Shown here: piece after piece, positions 1-11,990 of the stretch
Layout: every line of letters begins with the position of its first letter
Numbering within the stretch: the first letter of the stretch is position 1
NCBI GenBank assembly: GCA_023374045.1
Contig: CM041777.1
Location: 110,449,588 to 110,513,587, forward strand
Source of the DNA: Limonium bicolor
Lineage: Eukaryota; Streptophyta; Magnoliopsida; Caryophyllales; Plumbaginaceae
Length of the DNA stretch: 64,000 bases
Reading direction: 5' to 3'
Made by a program: the position numbers and the translations under genes
Notes under the pieces: model-generated
Database searches by the model: none
What the model saw: only the letters and a program-made list of their open reading frames with translations
What the model was told of the DNA's origin: nothing

Positions 1-2981
1 ACACTCTCTCACATTCTAGTGAGTTCATAGGTTTGCATTATCGTATTTTTAATTCGATAGTTTGTGTGTTTTCACATTTTCGTTAAATTATGAGATGACT
101 CTTTCTTCGAGTCACTAAACCAATCGTTACACAACTAGAAGTCGGCCTACAACGCTAAGTTAGACCGTGCAATCATACAAGGGAGGTTAGTACACACAAC
201 ATGCATCAAGATATACAATCAAACAATAAACCATTTTCATGCTTTTATCTTGATTAGCCGGCACACAAGCACACAAATCAACGTAGCTCGGTTAGCATAC
301 GGGGCATGAGAAAATCATACCTTTCACAGGGGTTAGCTTACCGTGTGTTCTCTCACGCTCCTGGTTCACACTTGTCCTCTGATAATGTTTCAAACATTGA
401 TATTAATGCTATGTTCATACGGTACGTAAATAATTACTACTCCCGTACTTACCCCGTTATCCCGTTATCTCGGTTTTATTCTTGTCAATTTACGCTCTTA
501 CTTCTCAATCACTTCTAGCACTTGTTTATATTCTTAGGAGCTTTACAAGTCACCAAAAAACTCCTAAACACCATCTAAAACCAATACCAATCAATCCCCC
601 ATGTTTAGAATCCTTTAAAACATCACGGTCAATTTCTGGGGGTGGTCCGGGACTTGGTCCGGACCCTAAGTCCCGGACCAACTCATTTCCATACTCTCGG
701 CCTGATTTACTACTGGTCCTGGACTTGGTCCTGGACTTAAGTCCCGGACCAACTGCTGTATCAACCTCGGGGCATTTTAAGGCGGTCCGGGACCTTACAA
801 GGGCTAGGTCTGGACCCTGCTAAAACCTGCTACTAAGGTAATTTTTCAACCCCACATCAACTCTTAATTCACCCCTAATCATTCCATAATCTTTCCACAT
901 GTTTTATACATGTTTAAACATCTTAAAACACTCCTTAAACCACCTTAAATCATTGGTCCGATCCTTGCTCAATCTTGCTTAAGTTTACATTTCCATTCTT
1001 GCATTTTTACACTTTGCACACTTGTGCATTTCTAACTTCCTCTTGGTGGGTTACTACCTTCTACCAACTTCACCAAACTACTTATTGACCATACAATTCC
1101 ATCGTAGACAAATGCATTCTCTACACCTAAGCCCATCCTTTTCTTTCAATGTCATACAACCTAGTTTCTCTCCAAAGCTCCAAGGCATTAATACACTAAC
1201 TTGCTACGATTTTTACACTTCTCTTCCTAGTTCTCCAAATACCATTCCAAGGTTATTAATCGACCCAACTCCATCCTATAACCACCTAGTTAGCCTAGGT
1301 CATTTCTTTACTCAATATACACTTAAAAACTCCTTCGGTTTCTACCGAAATTTCACCTTGGTTTCCCCATAAACCTAGCATCTCCAAAATTAATCTATCC
1401 TCACATTTCTCATTCCTAAACTATCCACACCCATTAAGGGTCCTACCAAACACACAAATTTCCAATCAAATTCCACAATCAACAATACCAATACATACTC
1501 AATTTACTTGGCTCTAAGGCCCTTATTTCACACAACAATTTACAAATTCTCTCAAAACTTCCACCAACTACATTCCTAGTACACATTTTGGGTTCATTCA
1601 TTAATTTACCCATTCCCAACATTCTAACGCATTAAAAAGCATTAAGAAGGTTTTCTTACCTTAAGCTCACAATTTTCTTTTCTTTTCAATCTCACCTTCT
1701 CCCATTCTAGGTCAAAATCGGCCAAGTTGGCCAAGCACTTGCCAACCTCGAAAATCAATATTCAAATGAGGAATTAGGCACTAAACATTTCTCCTAGACT
1801 TATTAATTAAGCTAGGTTACAAGGAGGGGTGCTTAGAGCACAAAAAAAAAACTGAGAATTTACCTTGAAACCCTAAAATGGCTCTTGGTCAAGGATGAAA
1901 GGAAGACTCCCTATGAGCTTCTGTAGCTTGGACAAGACTCATTCAAGGAAAGAAAAACAAGGGAAATGGGGAGTTAAAACCGGCCACCCAAGAAATGAAG
2001 GAGAGGGTGAAATTTTGTGATTTTCTTACCTTAAACAATAAGGAGACTCTAAGCTACAAGAACATGCAATTTCCTCTTCAAATGGGCAAAAACCCATGGA
2101 GATGAACATCTCCATTTTCTGATTTTGAAAATATAGAAAGGTAGAGCTTGATGGGGAGTGCAAATATGTGGTTATTTTTGCATTTGGAGTTCAAATGAGG
2201 CTTGAGCATGGAGGAAGAAGATGAGAAGCCGTTGGAGCTATTTTGGGAGCTTCAAAATCACCCAGACAGAGGAGGAAGAGAAGAGAGAATCAGGAGGGGG
2301 GGAGGAAAGCAACATGAGTGAGAGAATAGGAATGGGAGAGAGAGTGTGTGTTAAAGTGATTTGTACTTTTCTTTCTACTTTTTGCTTTTCTCTTCTTTTC
2401 TTTCTTTCTTGCTACTAATAGAAGAGAGGGGAGGCTGATTACTAACTACAAAACCGGCCCCACTAATATAATACCATCTGGAGTGTTCGTCTTTTACTGA
2501 AAACGCTCGTTATTTTACCCGGTTTTAGCACTATTCATTAACCGGGCCCGTTTTCCGGAATTTTCTTGTTTCTTTAATTTTAATGGTTCTTAGCTTCCAT
2601 TAATGTTAATTATAGTTATTTGGTTGACTATAATTTTTACGGGTCCGTTTGACCACTAAATTCACGTTCTCGGGTTTTCTCGAAAAATGTGCGCTAAAGC
2701 TTTATTAGCGTTTTTAATTCATTTTATGGATCCGTTTTCTTCGGGAATTGTTCCCGTACATTAATTAGGCCTAACCAAGCCTTACAAATTCATCAAGGAC
2801 CCTTATCGAGGTCGTATTCCTCCACGGTCACATAACGCTCATTTTAGCGTTTTTCGCTTTTTAAGCGTTTTCTCATTTCTATTGGATTTATTTTCCTTAC
2901 CAAAATTATTTAGGCATTAATAGGCCTTTAAATACCATAATACAATTATTTAATCACCATATTTAAGTTCGGGGTATTTAA
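1..2981 (+). mobile_element. 3' part of a giant noncoding LTR (Tat/Ogre-like)
   Basis: No supportable reading frame is present. The right end reads cggggtattta at about 2971-2981 and then switches abruptly into LINE-derived sequence. The terminus resembles the 3' ends of two complete giant elements in this window: the one at 15583-20942, read on its - strand, ends aggggtatttca, and the one at 40504-46380 ends aggggtgtttca. The internal composition also resembles the 40504 element. I infer the tail of a long LTR whose start lies left of the window. The last dinucleotide is TA instead of the expected CA, so the boundary is approximate. The class is inferred from its ends. Confidence 0.5.
644..752. 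repeat. Two adjacent GC-rich hairpins in the giant LTR
   Basis: Arms GGTCCGGGACTT (644-655) and AAGTCCCGGACC (668-679) are perfect 12-bp complements around a 12-nt loop that itself contains the palindrome GGTCCGGACC. A second, less perfect version follows at about 717-752. The surrounding DNA is AT-rich, so these hairpins stand out. Similar GGTCCGGG words recur in the unrelated Gypsy LTR near 33723-33900. Confidence 0.7.
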
Positions 2982-3400
2982 AGAAGAAAAGCAAAGTGGT
3001 GGTCAGCGATATGGCAAATATATGCCTTCAAAATCTCAGAGGGGTATTCAGAAGAGAGAAATGGGCCCTATTCAGATAGGAAGATCAAGAGTCAGGCTCA
3101 AGCATGGTGGTGAGAATTCTGGAGACGCACAGAGCTCAACCCTTTAGGATAGACAAGGGCCATGGGGATGTATTTGTTATGGATCTCGAGTGACATCAAT
3201 ATCTTGAGTTCCCACCATGGCAATCGTTTGGATAGCAATGAATTTGGAATGGCCTGATAACTGTGGTGCATTCTTCTCGATTGGTGGGAGTTAAAGCATG
3301 GCAAGCTCTAACGGAAAACTATACTGTGGTCATCTTCTTGCTTCACGCCATTTGGGCTCTTTGGAATCAGCGCAACATATACTGTGGTCATCTTCTTTTT
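2982..3400 (+). mobile_element. LINE 3'-region fragment (same family as 24363-26861)
   Basis: This segment is nearly the reverse complement of about 24600-25022. Shared landmarks include the stretch beginning gaagaaaagcaaagtgg and the words for the 'WNQRN'-type region near the end of LINE ORF2. It is therefore a 3' ORF2 fragment of the LINE family found complete-ended at 24363-26861, here in + orientation. The giant LTR to its left appears to have inserted into it. A local duplication of atactgtggtcatcttctt (about 3321 and 3379) marks its damaged right edge. Confidence 0.75.
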
Positions 3401-4028
3401 ATCATGGTTTTTGAAAACATAGATTATTTCAAAACATAGATACAATTACATACAGAGAGCATACACTACATCTGAATTTTCACATAACAATAGCTATATG
3501 GAGTTATACGCAGTGGTGGATCCATAGGGCCAGAAGACACTGGTTCCTGAAAGTTTTAAAAATTTATCAAATATTTTTAAAATAACATAATATTTTAAAG
3601 AGTTAAAAGTGTCAAAAAATTTTACCCCTTGGAATAAAACTTCTAAAACAGCCACCACCAGTACGTACATAACACAATTCAAATTCTTATATATATAAAG
3701 CATGCATATCGCTTTTAACATCAGAGCAAGGCCACTTTCCTCAATTTTTTCAAGGCGATGACGAATTGCTTTAATCTAAACACAGTGCTATTTTTTGGCG
3801 GTCTTTTGCTGCAGTTAGTGACGCCAGACATTGAAAATGACCCATCTTCCTACAGTGCAAAATAGTCCTCCTAAAATTAAGATGTGTTATTTATTTACAC
3901 TTTGTCTCTACATATATTACAGTAGTAGTATTTTTTATGGAATTATGAGCATTTCAACCCACACGCTTTTGGTTTGACCGGTTGCAGCAGTTTAGAGGAG
4001 ATAAGGTTGAACTAGGTAGCTTCAGAGT
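3401..4028. other. Intergenic, no gene recognised
   Basis: AT-rich DNA with short open frames only. No domain, repeat unit or RNA structure was recognised. It separates a LINE fragment from the poly(A) end of the next LINE. Confidence 0.5.
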
Positions 4029-4057
4029 TTTTTTTTGAAAAAGAGAGGACTCATATA

Positions 4058-5250
4058 TTAATCAAGTAGGTTCATTACATAGTCCGGAAAGGCAGACACT
4101 TTCCAGGAGCAACAAACGTGCTGCGTTTTTCTAGCTAGGGAAGCTAGGTTGTGAGCGACTAAATTAGATCCACGTGGGATGTAGAACCACTGAACGCCAT
4201 CGAAGTAGCCGATGGTGGACAAGATAGAGTCAAGTATAGATCGCGAATGAGGGAGTAAAGATGTGACAGTAGCGCCGGAGAGATAGCTAAACATTTGTTG
4301 GCAGTCCCCCAAAAAACGGATCTTTCGGTGTCCTTCAGCACGGGCGTGGGCTACTGCCAGTTGAGGGCGAGGCACTCAACAGCAGACGGAGCAAAATCAG
4401 CCATGTAACCATGTAATCCGCAGAGACAGTGGTTTGGTGACGTGATAGGACAAATCCCAAACCTAAGCGTCGTTGAGTGTCTATACTACCATCTACTGAA
4501 ACCTCGACATAATCTGGAAACAGGGAACGGTGCGAGGCAAGAGCTGCCGAGTCCGACAGGGAGACAGCCAAAGCAGAGGTCAAGAAACTTTCTGCCTGAC
4601 ACCATGCCCAAGCAAAAGGGAGTGTTGCATTGTGGGTAGACTGACAGCGAGCGTACCAAAGCTTCCACAGAAACAGTGTGAGGTGGCTAAGAGCCTTGGA
4701 GGGGATGGCACTACACTGGTGAAGGTACCAATCAGAGAAAGCTTGGTCAGAGCGTACCGGCATAGGGGCCTGAAAGCCCATAGTTGACGAGAAAGGCTTC
4801 ACCATAGGTAGTGAACAAAAGAATGTGAAATAGTCTCAAGCTCACCACAGTACTGACAGGAGGCATCAGAGGCCAAATGTAAGCGTCGCTGGATTGTAAA
4901 CTTGCAAGGAACATGACCACATAAGAGTTTCCAGCCAAAAAGGCGAACATGGGGTGGGAGGTCACACTTGCGCAGGCGAGCATGGGCATGACCCACAGGC
5001 GAGCAGCCACTTGGTGATGGGGCAGCCAACTGAGATAGGTGACGATCCGCATGATAGGCTGATTGACAGTGAACAGGCCAGAGTTGGTGAGTCCCCAGTA
5101 GGTAGAGTCGTGGCTGAGTAACGGTCTGGGCAGATGAATCTTGTTGATTAAACCAATATCATCGTCAGTGAACCATTGGCGTAGAAGTGGCATGATCCAA
5201 GTACCGTCAGGGGTTATGAAATCGACAACCTTGGAAGTTGCCAAGAGTGA
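4058..5250 (-). pseudogene. LINE ORF2 C-terminus: zf-RVT and RNase H
   Basis: The 4799-5029 frame carries a zinc-binding reverse-transcriptase motif (HVRLFGWKLLCGHVPC, then CQYCGELETISHSF), typical of the zf-RVT domain after the RT of plant LINEs. The 4335-4805 frame contains VEVSVDGSIDTQRRLGLG, corresponding to the first-Asp strand of RNase H. The 4058-4375 frame continues with AHARAEGHRKIRFLGDCQQM and HNLASLARK, the middle and end of RNase H. The pieces lie in different frames, so the ORF is dead. Confidence 0.8.
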
Positions 5251-5359
5251 CGGGGGAAACTTCCCAGTGAAAGGTTGCCCCCTGGCTTACCCGGAATCCA
5301 ACGAGAGAGAATCGGTGTTTGTTTGTAGTCCATTACCAATAGAGTGCCGCTTACCATAG

Positions 5360-7130
5360 TCCACTAGGTTCCGAACCCCATCAAGGCTTTCCATATTGGA
5401 CTAGAGGTAGTAGCGGATTGTAATCCCACAGTGACTGATTCTTTAGGTACCTGGTTGTGTAGAAGCTTGACAGCATGGAGCTGGGCGGTGAGAGACACGC
5501 CATAGCTGCTTTGCCAACAGGGCCCTATAAAGGAGAGAAGGTCACGGAAACCAAGCCCCCCATCACGGACTGATCTGCATGCGGAGTCCAGGAACACTAG
5601 TGAAGAGAGGACTTAGATTCAGAGCCAGACAATAGAAACGGGCCATCAGTTTTTGTAACTGCTTTAAAAAGGAGCGTGGGAGGGCCATAACGACATGACA
5701 TAGGTCGGAATGGCCTGCAGAACTGACTTATAAGCACCGCACGTCCCGCTTGGGATACTTTTTTAGTCCAAGACTGGAGGCGTTTATAAAACCGATCTTT
5801 CAAATACTAGAAACAGCTGTCCGACTACAGCCAATATGACTTGGGAAAACCCAAATACATACCCAAATCCGACACTTCATGTGCCAACAAAGCCTGAGAG
5901 ATCGAATTACGTAGAACCGGTGCAATCCCTTTGGAAAAACATGAGGGCCGATTTATTGTTGTTAATACACTGCCCAGAAGCTTCGGAAAAGTCATCCAAA
6001 ATATCCCGAAGAGATTGGGCATTGGATACTGTGGTGGCCCCAAACAGCATACAATCATCTCTACGAACAAGAGATTTGTGAACTGTTGATTAAGACCACG
6101 GATCTTGAAACCTGTGTACAAACTGCATCAGTGGCCAAAGTCAAAGCAGATGAAAGGACTTCCATACAACAGATAAACAGATAGGGCAAAAGGGGGTCCC
6201 CCTGGCGAAGCCCCCGAGTGGGAATGAAAGATGCACCGGATGGCCATTGATAAGAACGTCCATGAGACCGTCGAAGACACTTTGAGATCAAAGTGATAAA
6301 ATTGGGGTGAAAGCCCATACTGCGCAAAACATCAAGCAGGAAAGAATTCAACTCTGTCAAGAGCTTTTGACATATCGACCTTATATGCAAAATTACCTCT
6401 GCTTTGGCCTTCGAAGAGCGCATAATATGAAGCAATTCATGAGCAAGAAGAACCTGGTCAGTGATCATACGGTCTTTAACAAAAGCACTTTGTGACTCAG
6501 AGATAATTTGGGGCATGATAGGCTTGATACGATTAACAAGCACCTTTGAAATAACCCGGTAAATAGTATTAACATAAAGATATAGGGCGGTAATCCATGA
6601 CTGAAGAGGCATTCTTTGTTTTTGGAATAAGCATCAAATGTGTATGGTTAATGCCTTGAGGGACCGCATCGGAGTTCAAAAACTGAAGAGCAGTTGAAAT
6701 AAAATCATCACTAATAAGGGGCCAAAAGTGTTAAGGAAAACACCATTGATCCCATCTGGGCCAGGGGCCTTGGTAGGAGACATCTGTTTGTAAGCAGTGA
6801 CAACCTCTTCACGGTGTGAGGGAGTCCCATTGAAACAAAAGACTGTTCAGAAATCCGGTGTTCAATGCAAGAGAGTAAATGAAGATTTTGCGGCGGATGA
6901 GTGGTGGCAAACAACTCAACAAAATAGGCCCGAGCAACGGATTCAATCCCAATCCAAGAGTCTGAGGGGTGCAACCGGGAGGACAAAGCTAGAATGGTGT
7001 TTGTGCGTGCTCGCACCGAAGTGCGAGAATGAAAATAAGCTGAGTTACGGTCACCAGCCTGCAACCAAGCTTTGGCGGGATCGTTGGTGCAAGCGTACTT
7101 CATTACGCAAAAGCAAAACATCGAGAGTGT
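5360..7130 (-). pseudogene. LINE ORF2 reverse transcriptase (broken)
   Basis: The 6061-6612 frame contains YRVISKVLVNRIKPIMPQII, then SQSAFVKDRMITDQVLLAHE, then RGLRQGDPLLPYLF. These are conserved blocks of the plant L1 reverse transcriptase. Upstream, 6711-7121 has AWLQAGDRNSAYFHSR, the linker that precedes RT in these elements. Downstream, 5364-5597 has DGGLGFRDLLSF, normally found after RT. The Y.DD catalytic block is not in a continuous frame. Multiple frameshifts are present. Confidence 0.85.
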
Positions 7131-7218
7131 TAGTAAGGGTCTTCCATTGCGTTGAGCTTGTTGCAGATGGAGGGGCTGACCCGAGAGCGTCTAGCTATGC
7201 CTGAACTGTTGCAAGTTT

Positions 7219-8098
7219 TCATTTTTCTAACCAGTACTGCTGTGATCCCCACTGACGGAGACGTTGGCCACAATGTTGAACCTTGGTCTGATAAGAGGAA
7301 GCATTACCACAAGCCACCCAAACTCGATTGACAATTTGCTTACACTGTGGGTGCTGAGCCCAACAGTTTTCAAAACGAAAAGGCTTGCGCCCACGGCGGG
7401 TGGCGGGATAAAGGAACAACTGATAGGCTTATGATCAGACCTTCCCCATGATAGATGAACATTTTGAGCATCTGGAAAATAAGATTTCCATGCAGTGTTA
7501 CATAAAAAACGATCAAGGCGTGATTTAATATGGTGTGTGCCCTCGGATTTGTTGGTATAGGTGACCCGTGTGCCTCTGTATCCTAAATCAAAGAGGTTGC
7601 AATCAGCAAGGCACAGACGAAAGGTAGCCATGGCATAATTCAGCGTGAAGCTCGACTCAAATGCTCATTCGAGAATAACACCTCATTCAGGTCACTGTAA
7701 ATGAGCCAAGGACCAGACCATTGAGAGGAAAGATAACGCAAAAGGGACCATGTTTTCCATTTATCAATCGAAATAGACCATCCATACAACCCTGTGATCC
7801 TCCATTTGAACCACTACAATCAGTTACAACTGCATCAACATGTCTACTAGACAAGCTTAACACCGACACATCAACTGATTTTTGCAAAATAAAACAACCC
7901 CACCCGACCTACCTTCACTATCCCCCGCCAACCAAAAATAATCACCAAAAAGAAGGCCACCCGCCTCATTTCATATGAAGACAGCTTAGTTTCACATAAG
8001 AAAAACAACAAAGGAGCTGCAGAAGTCACCACCCCTTTCCACCAGCGAACTGTCGCAGCTTTACCAAGGCCACGACAGTTCAGGCAAAGAACCGACAT
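7219..8098 (-). pseudogene. LINE ORF2 apurinic-type endonuclease (broken)
   Basis: The N-terminus is MSVLCLNCRGLGKAATVRWW (8098 downward), the standard LINE endonuclease opening, followed by FLCETKLSS. The next piece (7227-7631) contains DLGYRGTRVTYTNKSEGT and RLDRFLCNTAWKSYFPDA, then WGRSDHKPI, with the conserved S-D-H catalytic region. These blocks nick target DNA in active copies. The frames are interrupted between about 7631 and 7870. Confidence 0.85.
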
Positions 8099-8289
8099 TA
8101 TATCTGGCGGCCCTGGGTATCCCCCAGAGGCGCCTGTTCGTGAGATGTATCACCATTCTTGCCCCGCTTTGGGTGACCGTTGGAGCTGCGAGAACCAAAA
8201 GAACCTTGAGCAGCGAGGGACTGGAACGACCATCCTCGTGTTTGCGCTTGCGTGTGGAAGAAGTCTCAAGGGAGGCAACAATCTCACCT

Positions 8290-9150
8290 TCCTCAACTTC
8301 CCGATCCTGAGGTTAGGAACACAGCAACGGGATCAACATCCTGCATGAGGAAACAGAGTTGCATCCGCAGAGGTAGCAGTATTGGGAGTAACAGAAGGAC
8401 CGAAAGGACACAATTGCAGAGCCGCGGTGACGAGCCTTTAACCAAAGACCGTAGGCAAAATCTGGAGCAGGAGTAAGCTGGCGCATCGGGCAGTCCCGGG
8501 CAAGGTGAGTAAGTGACCACAGATAAAACAGAGATTTGGTAGCCGCTCATAGGTGAGGCGGAGAACAGAAGGACTGCCCCCATGGGTGAAAGTGATGAAA
8601 CGAAGGATTGGCCTTGTGATGTTAAGCTGACTTTAATACCATGAAAGAGCCATAGAACCTATTATCATAGTCACGTACTCCAAAAAAACACCAAGCTTGT
8701 CGCCAAGCCGCTTAGCAAATAGATGGTTCATAAACTGGAGAGGGACGTCATGGATACGTACCCAAAAAGGAGCCCACTCAAACAATGGGACGTCGGTGGA
8801 ATGTTATATCAACTGCAGAAAGAACCAGCAGCTACCGTCGACCGTCCATGGCCCTCGACCTAGCACGTCTGCAACATGGCCTCGTCTGGAAGAGTAAAGA
8901 GAACAAGCTGGTGTCAAGGATGCGGAGCTTGAGATTCCATCGCATCTCCAGGCCCGAGAGAGCTGCCACTCCATAGCAAATATCACAGACTTGGTGATAA
9001 AAACTATGCCCAAGACGGAGAGTTCATAGCACCAGCAGAATAATCCTGGAGAATATCATCGACCTCTAAAGCTTCCTCTTCCGCGGCTGTGAGGGCTAGA
9101 CCGGCATACCTTGAAGATAGCGCATCAACATGTGGCGGTGAATCAGTCAT
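8290..9150 (-). pseudogene. LINE ORF1 (nucleic-acid-binding protein, broken)
   Basis: On the - strand a start near 9150 gives MTDSPPHVDALSSRYAGLAL, a typical opening for plant LINE ORF1. Near 8460-8560 the reverse strand encodes a CCHC-like knuckle read as LCFICGHL followed by RDCPMRQLTPAPDFAYG in broken frames. This matches the zinc knuckle at the end of DUF4283-type ORF1 proteins. Stops and frameshifts separate the parts. Confidence 0.7.
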
Positions 9151-9560
9151 GACAAACAAAGTGTAAGAACGGAGTGGTGAGCCTAAACAGGAAGAGAATT
9201 GGAGATGACGTTGGTGAAGCTTTTGCTGAAGATCGTAACGAGTTTGAGTGAGGCTGGATTAAGGTACAACTGATCCCTTTTATGCGTGTTCTATGATAGC
9301 GAAAACCTAGATGGGTGCACATAGGCCTGTAGGGCGAAATGATTTGCATGGGCTAAATCCTGCAACGTGGCGATTGATGTAGCTAAACGTGGTGATCAAG
9401 GCTCTGGATATTCTGAGACACGCCGGCATGAGACGGATGAGATTAGCAAACGACGGTTGCGTATCTATGGCTGAGAAGAGCAAGATTCACTCTATGGCAA
9501 ACCCTAGGGAAACGGGAGGAAACCCACAACGGGAGGAAACCCCAAACAAAGCTCAACAAT

Positions 9561-10350
9561 GGGACGTCGTAACTACTATTACTTATGACAAGTTACATAT
9601 TGAGACATGAGTCTAGATTATTATATACTTAATTACTTATTGAAGATACTAATTAATCTTGTGCGACATGGAAGCGCGCGGAGATATTTATGTGGTTTGT
9701 TTCAGAGCGCATTATTGCCTTAACCGTATGTGTATCATGAATGAGCAAGTATTAATTAACTAGCAACTAAAAGGTGTTAATTGATGAAGCAATTATTATG
9801 ATTAATTATTTGGTCGACAAGATATAGTAGAATATGTGTCCGACCGAAGTAGAAGGTCAAAAAGGCAAAGATCGAACACAAGCAAGCATTAATCAAAAGG
9901 GTTAGTTCGACCTTTGACGCACTCAAAGGCCAGATATATGGACGGGGGGTCAGATATAGTATATACCTGGGGTTGGGGTGTAATAATTTGAAGCGTTTAT
10001 GCGCCTAAACTGAACCGCAAGACTGAAAACTTTAGTCCACAAATCAAAATTGTGTATGTTGCAACCATAAATCATTAATTAACAAACGACACAACCATCA
10101 ATAAGTGATGCATGGTTGCGAAAGGGAAAGGGGTAATGAAAAGCGCGCGTGAGGAAAAGATTGTGACAGAGTTATACATGTCGTGTAGTTGATCAATATT
10201 CAATTCTTTTAAACTCATGTGAAGTTGGTTGTAGCTAGCTACTTGCATACTGATTGATGGGGTCCGTGACTTGTTATAGCAGGTGTCAACCAATCAATCT
10301 TTATTTATGTAAACAACCATCTTAATTTACTGGATAAGATCGCATGCACT
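9561..10350. other. Intergenic, no gene recognised
   Basis: AT-rich DNA without a supported frame, repeat array or RNA gene. It lies upstream of a candidate promoter. Confidence 0.5.
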
Positions 10351-10361
10351 TTCCACATCTT

Positions 10362-10373
10362 ATTATATAAAGG
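10362..10373 (+). promoter_or_regulatory. Candidate TATA box
   Basis: The sequence attatataaagg is a strong match to a plant TATA box. It lies about 97 bp before the first ATG of a 91-codon frame at 10464, so a start site near 10395-10400 would leave a short leader. No CAAT box or transcript evidence can be seen. Confidence 0.35.
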
Positions 10374-10463
10374 GAGCAAGCGCGGGGAGTATATACAATT
10401 ACAAACCCCGAAAGACGCAATATAAAGTAAGTAAGGAGAGAGCTAGCTGAAACGACGACAGTT

Positions 10464-10739
10464 ATGGTGATGCAAAAACTGGAGATGTGTTTCAGACTTG
10501 TTAGGCTTGCTGTTGAGTTTGTTGTCTCTGTCTCTATCGCATTTGAACAAGCAACTATTATCCCCTCTTCTGAATTCGAACCCACCAGCAACAACAACAA
10601 CAGCAAGGATAAGAAGGAGGAACAACGCTTTGGCTTCAAGGATTCCTTTCTCTTACCCTGGTCTCATCTCTTAATAAATCTTGATTTTGTAAGAACCAGC
10701 AATTTCCACAACAATTTTGTCAAATTGTATATTAACTGA
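10464..10739 (+). CDS. Small hypothetical protein (91 aa), uncertain
   Basis: An ATG-initiated frame of 91 codons lies downstream of a good TATA box. The predicted protein starts MVMQKLEMCFRLVRLAVEFV, has a hydrophobic stretch at about residues 9-29, then a low-complexity N/K/E segment (about residues 43-54) and a tail with LLPWSHLLINL. I recognise no family. The tail may not be real: TTTGTAAGA near 10686 could act as a splice donor. A - strand frame (10322-10639) with a leucine-rich start overlaps it, and one of the two must be a shadow. The + strand is favoured only because of the TATA box. It could equally be noncoding. Confidence 0.28.
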   Translation: MVMQKLEMCFRLVRLAVEFVVSVSIAFEQATIIPSSEFEPTSNNNNSKDKKEEQRFGFKDSFLLPWSHLLINLDFVRTSNFHNNFVKLYIN

Positions 10740-11529
10740 GGTTGTGTGTTGTTGTACGTTTATTATGATCGATGAGGCCTCAGGCCCAGGCATATATCGA
10801 TTGTAATTGTACTAGTACTACTTCCTGCAGCTAGCTACCTAGCTAGCTTAACTTGTACAGTTGTACCATGTTATTCGATATATGTATGCTAGTTCTAGTG
10901 ATGTAATTTTACAATAATAATATACACATGATCATGTTATTCCATTATAGATGCTACCTCTTATAGCTTAGTCACACATAAGATGGATTGAATCGACCGG
11001 CGGGCTGGGTCATATATATTTTTTACGATGTCCGACCAAACAATCTTGACTCATCTGAGCGACGACTTCTGCCGGTTCTAGCTATGTCGACGACCGACGG
11101 GAAAGTTCAGACGATCCCGGAAGGAGACGACATGGTAAATTAAAGAAACGACAGAATTAAAGGTTATAAAATAAAAAACAGGAACTTTTAATATAATAGG
11201 TGTATTGAGGAGTGGACCCCGACTACTATCAAAACAAATTAATGCCGGCTTAATTGGTATAATGTGCAACGACACGATGACGGTATGCCCACCATTCCAT
11301 CACTAATTAGGGGGTGGTTCCCACTTCCACCCAATGAGACTTTTTGGCACTATTTACAAGGATAGGATTTCAGTACTATATACATATATTAAAGCAAATA
11401 AGTTTTCATAAAAGTGCAAAACAATGGGCCTTATTTTATCTTTGCACCGTTGATGTAGGCCATATAAGTTAGATCGGATATAGTAAATCCTTTTACTATA
11501 TTATATTATCATGTCTTGTAAGTGCGCGC
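10740..11529. other. Intergenic, no gene recognised
   Basis: Contains a short ctag-rich simple repeat near 10828-10850 and otherwise AT-rich DNA. No supported gene. Confidence 0.45.
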
Positions 11530-11639
11530 TTTTTTAAAAAGGAAATAACATCATTCATTAACGATCACAAAAAGTCAATATACAAGTAGGAATATGATTA
11601 ACCCAAAGTATTTCATCTCTAACCTTATCTAGATTAGTC

Positions 11640-11990
11640 AACATATGTGCACTACTATAATCATCAATCCCTACACAAAACCTCACACTATATCCTCAAT
11701 ACCTATCACTAGATTTAGAACATTATCCAGTACTAACTTTACATCATAATCCACGCTACCTTCATCATTACAACCCACAACTAACACACACTTGACACCA
11801 AACTTCATGGCCCATGCTTCAACAATCCCAGGCGAAAGATGAGCTCAATCCCCTTTGATTTCCATAACCTAAATCAAATTGTCTGATTGCCTGCACACTA
11901 TTACAAGGCCATAGCTATCCCCACCTGCCACACAAATGTATGTGTCACAGCTCCGCCGTAGTTTAGCTAGATTGTCTCTAGTTTTGTGTT
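11640..11990 (-). pseudogene. LINE RNase H-like remnant
   Basis: The reverse strand encodes SPGIVEAWAMKFGVKCVLVV followed by a G-C-N-D context, and later DDYSSAHMLTNLDKVRDEIL. This parallels the central strand-helix and the end of the RNase H domain in plant LINE ORF2. Stops are frequent. It is the 3'-most recognisable coding piece of this LINE. Confidence 0.5.

Larger units (their letters stand above)
4029..9560 (-). mobile_element. Nearly full-length, degenerate L1-type LINE
   Basis: Read on the - strand, the order is ORF1 with a zinc knuckle, apurinic endonuclease, reverse transcriptase, zf-RVT and RNase H, ending in a poly(A) tail seen as a T run at about 4029-4037. This is the canonical architecture of plant L1 elements carrying RNase H, and ~5.5 kb is close to full size. 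Every coding part is broken into short frames by stops and frameshifts, so it is inactive. The 5' limit near 9560 is approximate. I could not find a convincing target-site duplication. Confidence 0.85.

Noticed and set aside
1022..1372. + strand 116-codon frame in the giant LTR
   Set aside because: Low-complexity Ser/Pro/Leu composition without motifs, inside noncoding LTR sequence.
10322..10639. - strand frame with a leucine-rich, signal-peptide-like start
   Set aside because: It overlaps the + strand frame that has a TATA box, shows no domain and has no promoter of its own that I can see.
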